A stretch of 64,000 nucleotides of DNA. It comes from Anaerolineaceae bacterium (GTDB taxonomy: Bacteria > Chloroflexota > Anaerolineae > Anaerolineales > Anaerolineaceae). Position 1 is the first letter of the stretch. The number at the start of each line of letters is the position of its first letter. Location: contig PABH01000020.1 in the NCBI GenBank assembly GCA_002702705.1, forward strand, positions 124,001 through 188,000, written 5' to 3'. A program made the position numbers and the translations under genes. Shown here piece by piece: positions 62,318-64,000 of this stretch. The notes beneath the pieces were generated by a model. The model was not told the DNA's origin. It saw nothing but the letters and a program-made list of their open reading frames with translations, and did no database searches.

Positions 62318-63374
62318 GAATATTACTGCCTACCTCTGCATTGCCAATAATCCAAATAGGCTGGTTATTTTGTTTTGCCAATTCCTTAAATTGTTCAATT
62401 TTCTCTTTTGGACAGGCTATTAATAATCCACCCGATGTTTGGGGATCAAAAAGTAACATTTCCATTACTTCATCTATAGATTTATCAAATTGAATAAATT
62501 TACTGTAATGCATTCGGTTATCTGCAGCACCACCTGCAAAATAACCGGCTTCTCCGTACTTTCTTGCTTGTGACAAAAAGGGAATATCATTAGCAAAAAT
62601 ATTTATTCTTACTCCTGAAGATGATGCCATTTCATAAGCATGGCCGAGTAATGAAAACCCTGTAATATCAGTAGCTGCCTTTAATTGCAAGTCTACTGCG
62701 ATTTCGCTGGCTGTATTGTTTAGGTTCTTCATCCATTTTTTTGCTTCAGTAATTGACGCAACATCTGCTTTTTCTCTTTTGATAGCCGTTGTCGTCACGC
62801 CGACCCCTAGTGGTTTGGTGAGAATTAAAAGATCACCCGGTTGGACAGCAGATTTTTTCAACAATTTATCAGGGTGGACCAGCCCAATCACTATCAGCCC
62901 AAACTTGGGTTCCTTATCCTGTACCGTATGACCTCCAGCGATTAGAATACCTGCTTCCATGGCTTTATCCGCTGCACCTCGGATAATTTCAGAGAGAATC
63001 TGGGGAGGAATATTTGTAGGTAAAGCAGCGACATTTAAAGCAAAGATTGGTTTAGCACCCATTGCATAAATATCGGATAAGCTGTTTGCAGCAGAAATTG
63101 CACCATAGTCATAAGGTTCATCCACAACCGGTGTGAAAAAGTCGGTTGTTACGACTATAGCCGAGTCGTCATCCAATTTCCAGACAGCAGCATCATCCGG
63201 ATCATCCAGTCCCAACATTAAATTAGGGGATGTTTTTCCGGCATACATACTTCTTAACGGGAGCAAAACTTGCTCCAGTGCTTCCGCACTTAATTTGGAT
63301 GCTCAACCCGCACAGCTAGAAAGTGTGGTCAGCCGAATTTGTTTTCCTGAAGTTGCTTGTATGTTATTTTCCAT
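62307..63374 (-). CDS. selD: Selenophosphate synthetase, itself a selenoprotein (Sec at codon 24)
   Basis: SelD makes selenophosphate from selenide and ATP, the selenium donor for Sec-tRNA and selenouridine. The gene is open from the ATG at 63374 to the stop at 62307 (355 residues) if the in-frame UGA at 63305-63303 is read as selenocysteine. The N-terminus then reads LTTLSSCAGUASK, which aligns Sec24 with the catalytic Cys of E. coli SelD (GAGCGCK) and keeps the essential Lys27. Downstream are DDPDDAAVW, VVTTDFFTPVVD, GGHTVQD and DPQTSGGLL. Starting at the first methionine after the UGA (codon 37) would lose the active site. A SECIS-like hairpin follows the UGA. The gene begins a five-gene operon. 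Confidence 0.93.
63277..63305 (-). promoter_or_regulatory. UGA codon with bacterial SECIS-like hairpin in selD
   Basis: The UGA is at 63305-63303. Beginning 13 bases behind it, AGUGC/GCACU forms a 5-bp stem with a GGAA loop (63290-63277); the loop starts 17 bases after the UGA and has G in its first two places, as in bacterial SECIS elements. A second perfect 7-bp hairpin, GGAGCAA/UUGCUCC with loop GUU, follows at 63276-63260. Confidence 0.75.
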
Positions 63375-63405
63375 GTGCCTAATTATAAGGTTTTAATAAC
63401 CATAA

Positions 63406-63443
63406 AAAAAGGCATTTTGGGAAGTTTCGCAAAATGCCTTTTT
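63406..63443. terminator. Terminator between the SPFH gene and selD
   Basis: AAAAAGGCATTTTG and CAAAATGCCTTTTT form a perfect 14-bp stem with a 10-base loop. On the minus strand it ends the SPFH gene's transcript and so separates it from selD. Confidence 0.92.
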
Positions 63444-63461
63444 GAATTCTTTGCTCAAAAT

Positions 63462-64000
63462 TTAGGGAGCAGGTTCTTCCACCGGTGGGATAATGGTTGT
63501 TGTGGGTGGGGCGACGGTAGTTGATGTAGTAGCTGGCTGCATCTCCGGTAATGGGAATAAGAATGGCGAATTGCTTGGCAGTAACATCGTCTGAATACTC
63601 GGGGTTAACTTGGTAATGTATTGATAGGTTAATAATTCAGGCTTATCTTGCAATGCATCTGCTATCAAATTAAGTGCATTGGCTTCTGCTTCCGCTTCAA
63701 TCACACGGGCTTCTGCTTCACCTTTGGCTTTAATGACGGCGGCATCTGCTAAACCTTGGGCTCTTTGGCGCTCTTGTTCCGCTTCTTGTTTTCTTTGTTC
63801 CACTACAAAAACAGCTTGTTGGGCGGTCTGTTCAGCAATTTGTTTTTGTTCTACAGAAGCGGCATATTCTTCGGAAAAAGTGATATTTCTGAGCAGAAAT
63901 TGGTCCAATACCAATCCGTTTTCTTCTAAGCGAAGAATAAGGAATTTGGTAATCTCTTCGGTGAGCCGGTCACGTTGAGAGGAATATACTTCTTCTACCC
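63462..64000 (-). CDS. SPFH/prohibitin-family protein, N-terminus outside the window
   Basis: The frame is open to the window edge, so about 178 C-terminal residues are visible. They include the end of the SPFH domain (LVLDQFLLRNITFSEEY), a long Glu/Gln/Ala-rich coiled coil with QKQIAEQTAQQA and EAEARVIEAEAEANAL, and the prohibitin-like ending LTYQYITKLTPSIQTMLLPS. The last 35 residues are a Pro/Thr-rich tail, unusual for the family. Such proteins form membrane scaffolds. A terminator follows. Confidence 0.88.
   Translation of the reverse strand, partial: VEEVYSSQRDRLTEEITKFLILRLEENGLVLDQFLLRNITFSEEYAASVEQKQIAEQTAQQAVFVVEQRKQEAEQERQRAQGLADAAVIKAKGEAEARVIEAEAEANALNLIADALQDKPELLTYQYITKLTPSIQTMLLPSNSPFLFPLPEMQPATTSTTVAPPTTTIIPPVEEPAP

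Noticed and set aside
62307-63266. SelD translated from the first methionine after the UGA
   Set aside because: This start removes the catalytic loop and Lys27, leaves the conserved upstream frame unexplained, and has no ribosome binding site of its own.
1-64000. CRISPR arrays, insertion sequences, prophage or other defence islands
   Set aside because: No regularly spaced direct repeats, transposase or phage genes, or terminal inverted repeats with duplications were visible.

Overview
The window looks like a chromosomal segment of a low-GC, AT-rich member of the Chloroflexota, most likely Anaerolineae. This is an inference from gene content and codon style: MGDG-synthase-type glycosyltransferases, an NfeD/slipin pair, a SCO1664/DUF3090 pair, a stand-alone CinA C-terminal domain, a long ccm operon and many membrane-bound sugar enzymes. 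No marker gene settles the taxonomy. Genes are densely packed with many ATGA/TAATG stop-start overlaps. I see no prophage, insertion sequence, CRISPR array or integrase.

Layout. 1-3485: the end of a GT28 glycosyltransferase, then tsaE-tsaB-rimI (tRNA t6A and ribosomal protein acetylation) and a 4Fe-4S uracil-DNA glycosylase. 3627-26107: a cell-surface polysaccharide locus of about 22.5 kb. It has a UDP-sugar dehydrogenase and epimerase, a Wzx-like flippase, several GT4/GT2 enzymes, large multi-spanning GT-C/Wzy-like proteins, a Wzm/Wzt ABC exporter and the rmlCBAD dTDP-rhamnose genes. One inverted two-gene block (Wzz-like and O-antigen ligase/polymerase-like) overlaps its convergent neighbour by 50 bp. 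26166-31890: metG, a small promoter/sORF/hairpin unit before an atypical ABC ATPase, NfeD-slipin, a GNAT, a small SWIM zinc-finger protein and tRNA-Ser(CGA). 31914-40641: a beta-CASP RNase and RNase D, an OmpR-type two-component system, a membrane protein of unknown function, a GH1-like protein without its nucleophile, a CinA-C amidohydrolase and a second GT28-type glycosyltransferase.

40822-49253 is a complete System I cytochrome c maturation operon: ccmE, F, H, G, a ccmI-like zinc-ribbon protein, a diheme cytochrome lipoprotein, ccmA, B, C and a 47-residue ccmD. CcmE is of the CxxxY type. A lipoprotein metallopeptidase follows. 51284-57256 (minus strand) is a mixed operon: a PuuD-like hydrolase, murI, DUF3090, SCO1664, homoserine dehydrogenase, an unknown gene, folK and folP; rplS lies upstream of it. 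57799-63374 (minus) is a five-gene operon: selD, a deaminase, gamma-glutamyltransferase, uvrC and a CheY-like receiver. The window ends inside an SPFH/prohibitin gene.

The most notable signal is selD. It is a selenoprotein gene with an in-frame UGA at codon 24, exactly at the catalytic Cys/Sec position, followed by a bacterial SECIS-like hairpin. Ordinary gene calling would start it downstream and lose the active site. This implies that the organism decodes UGA as selenocysteine.
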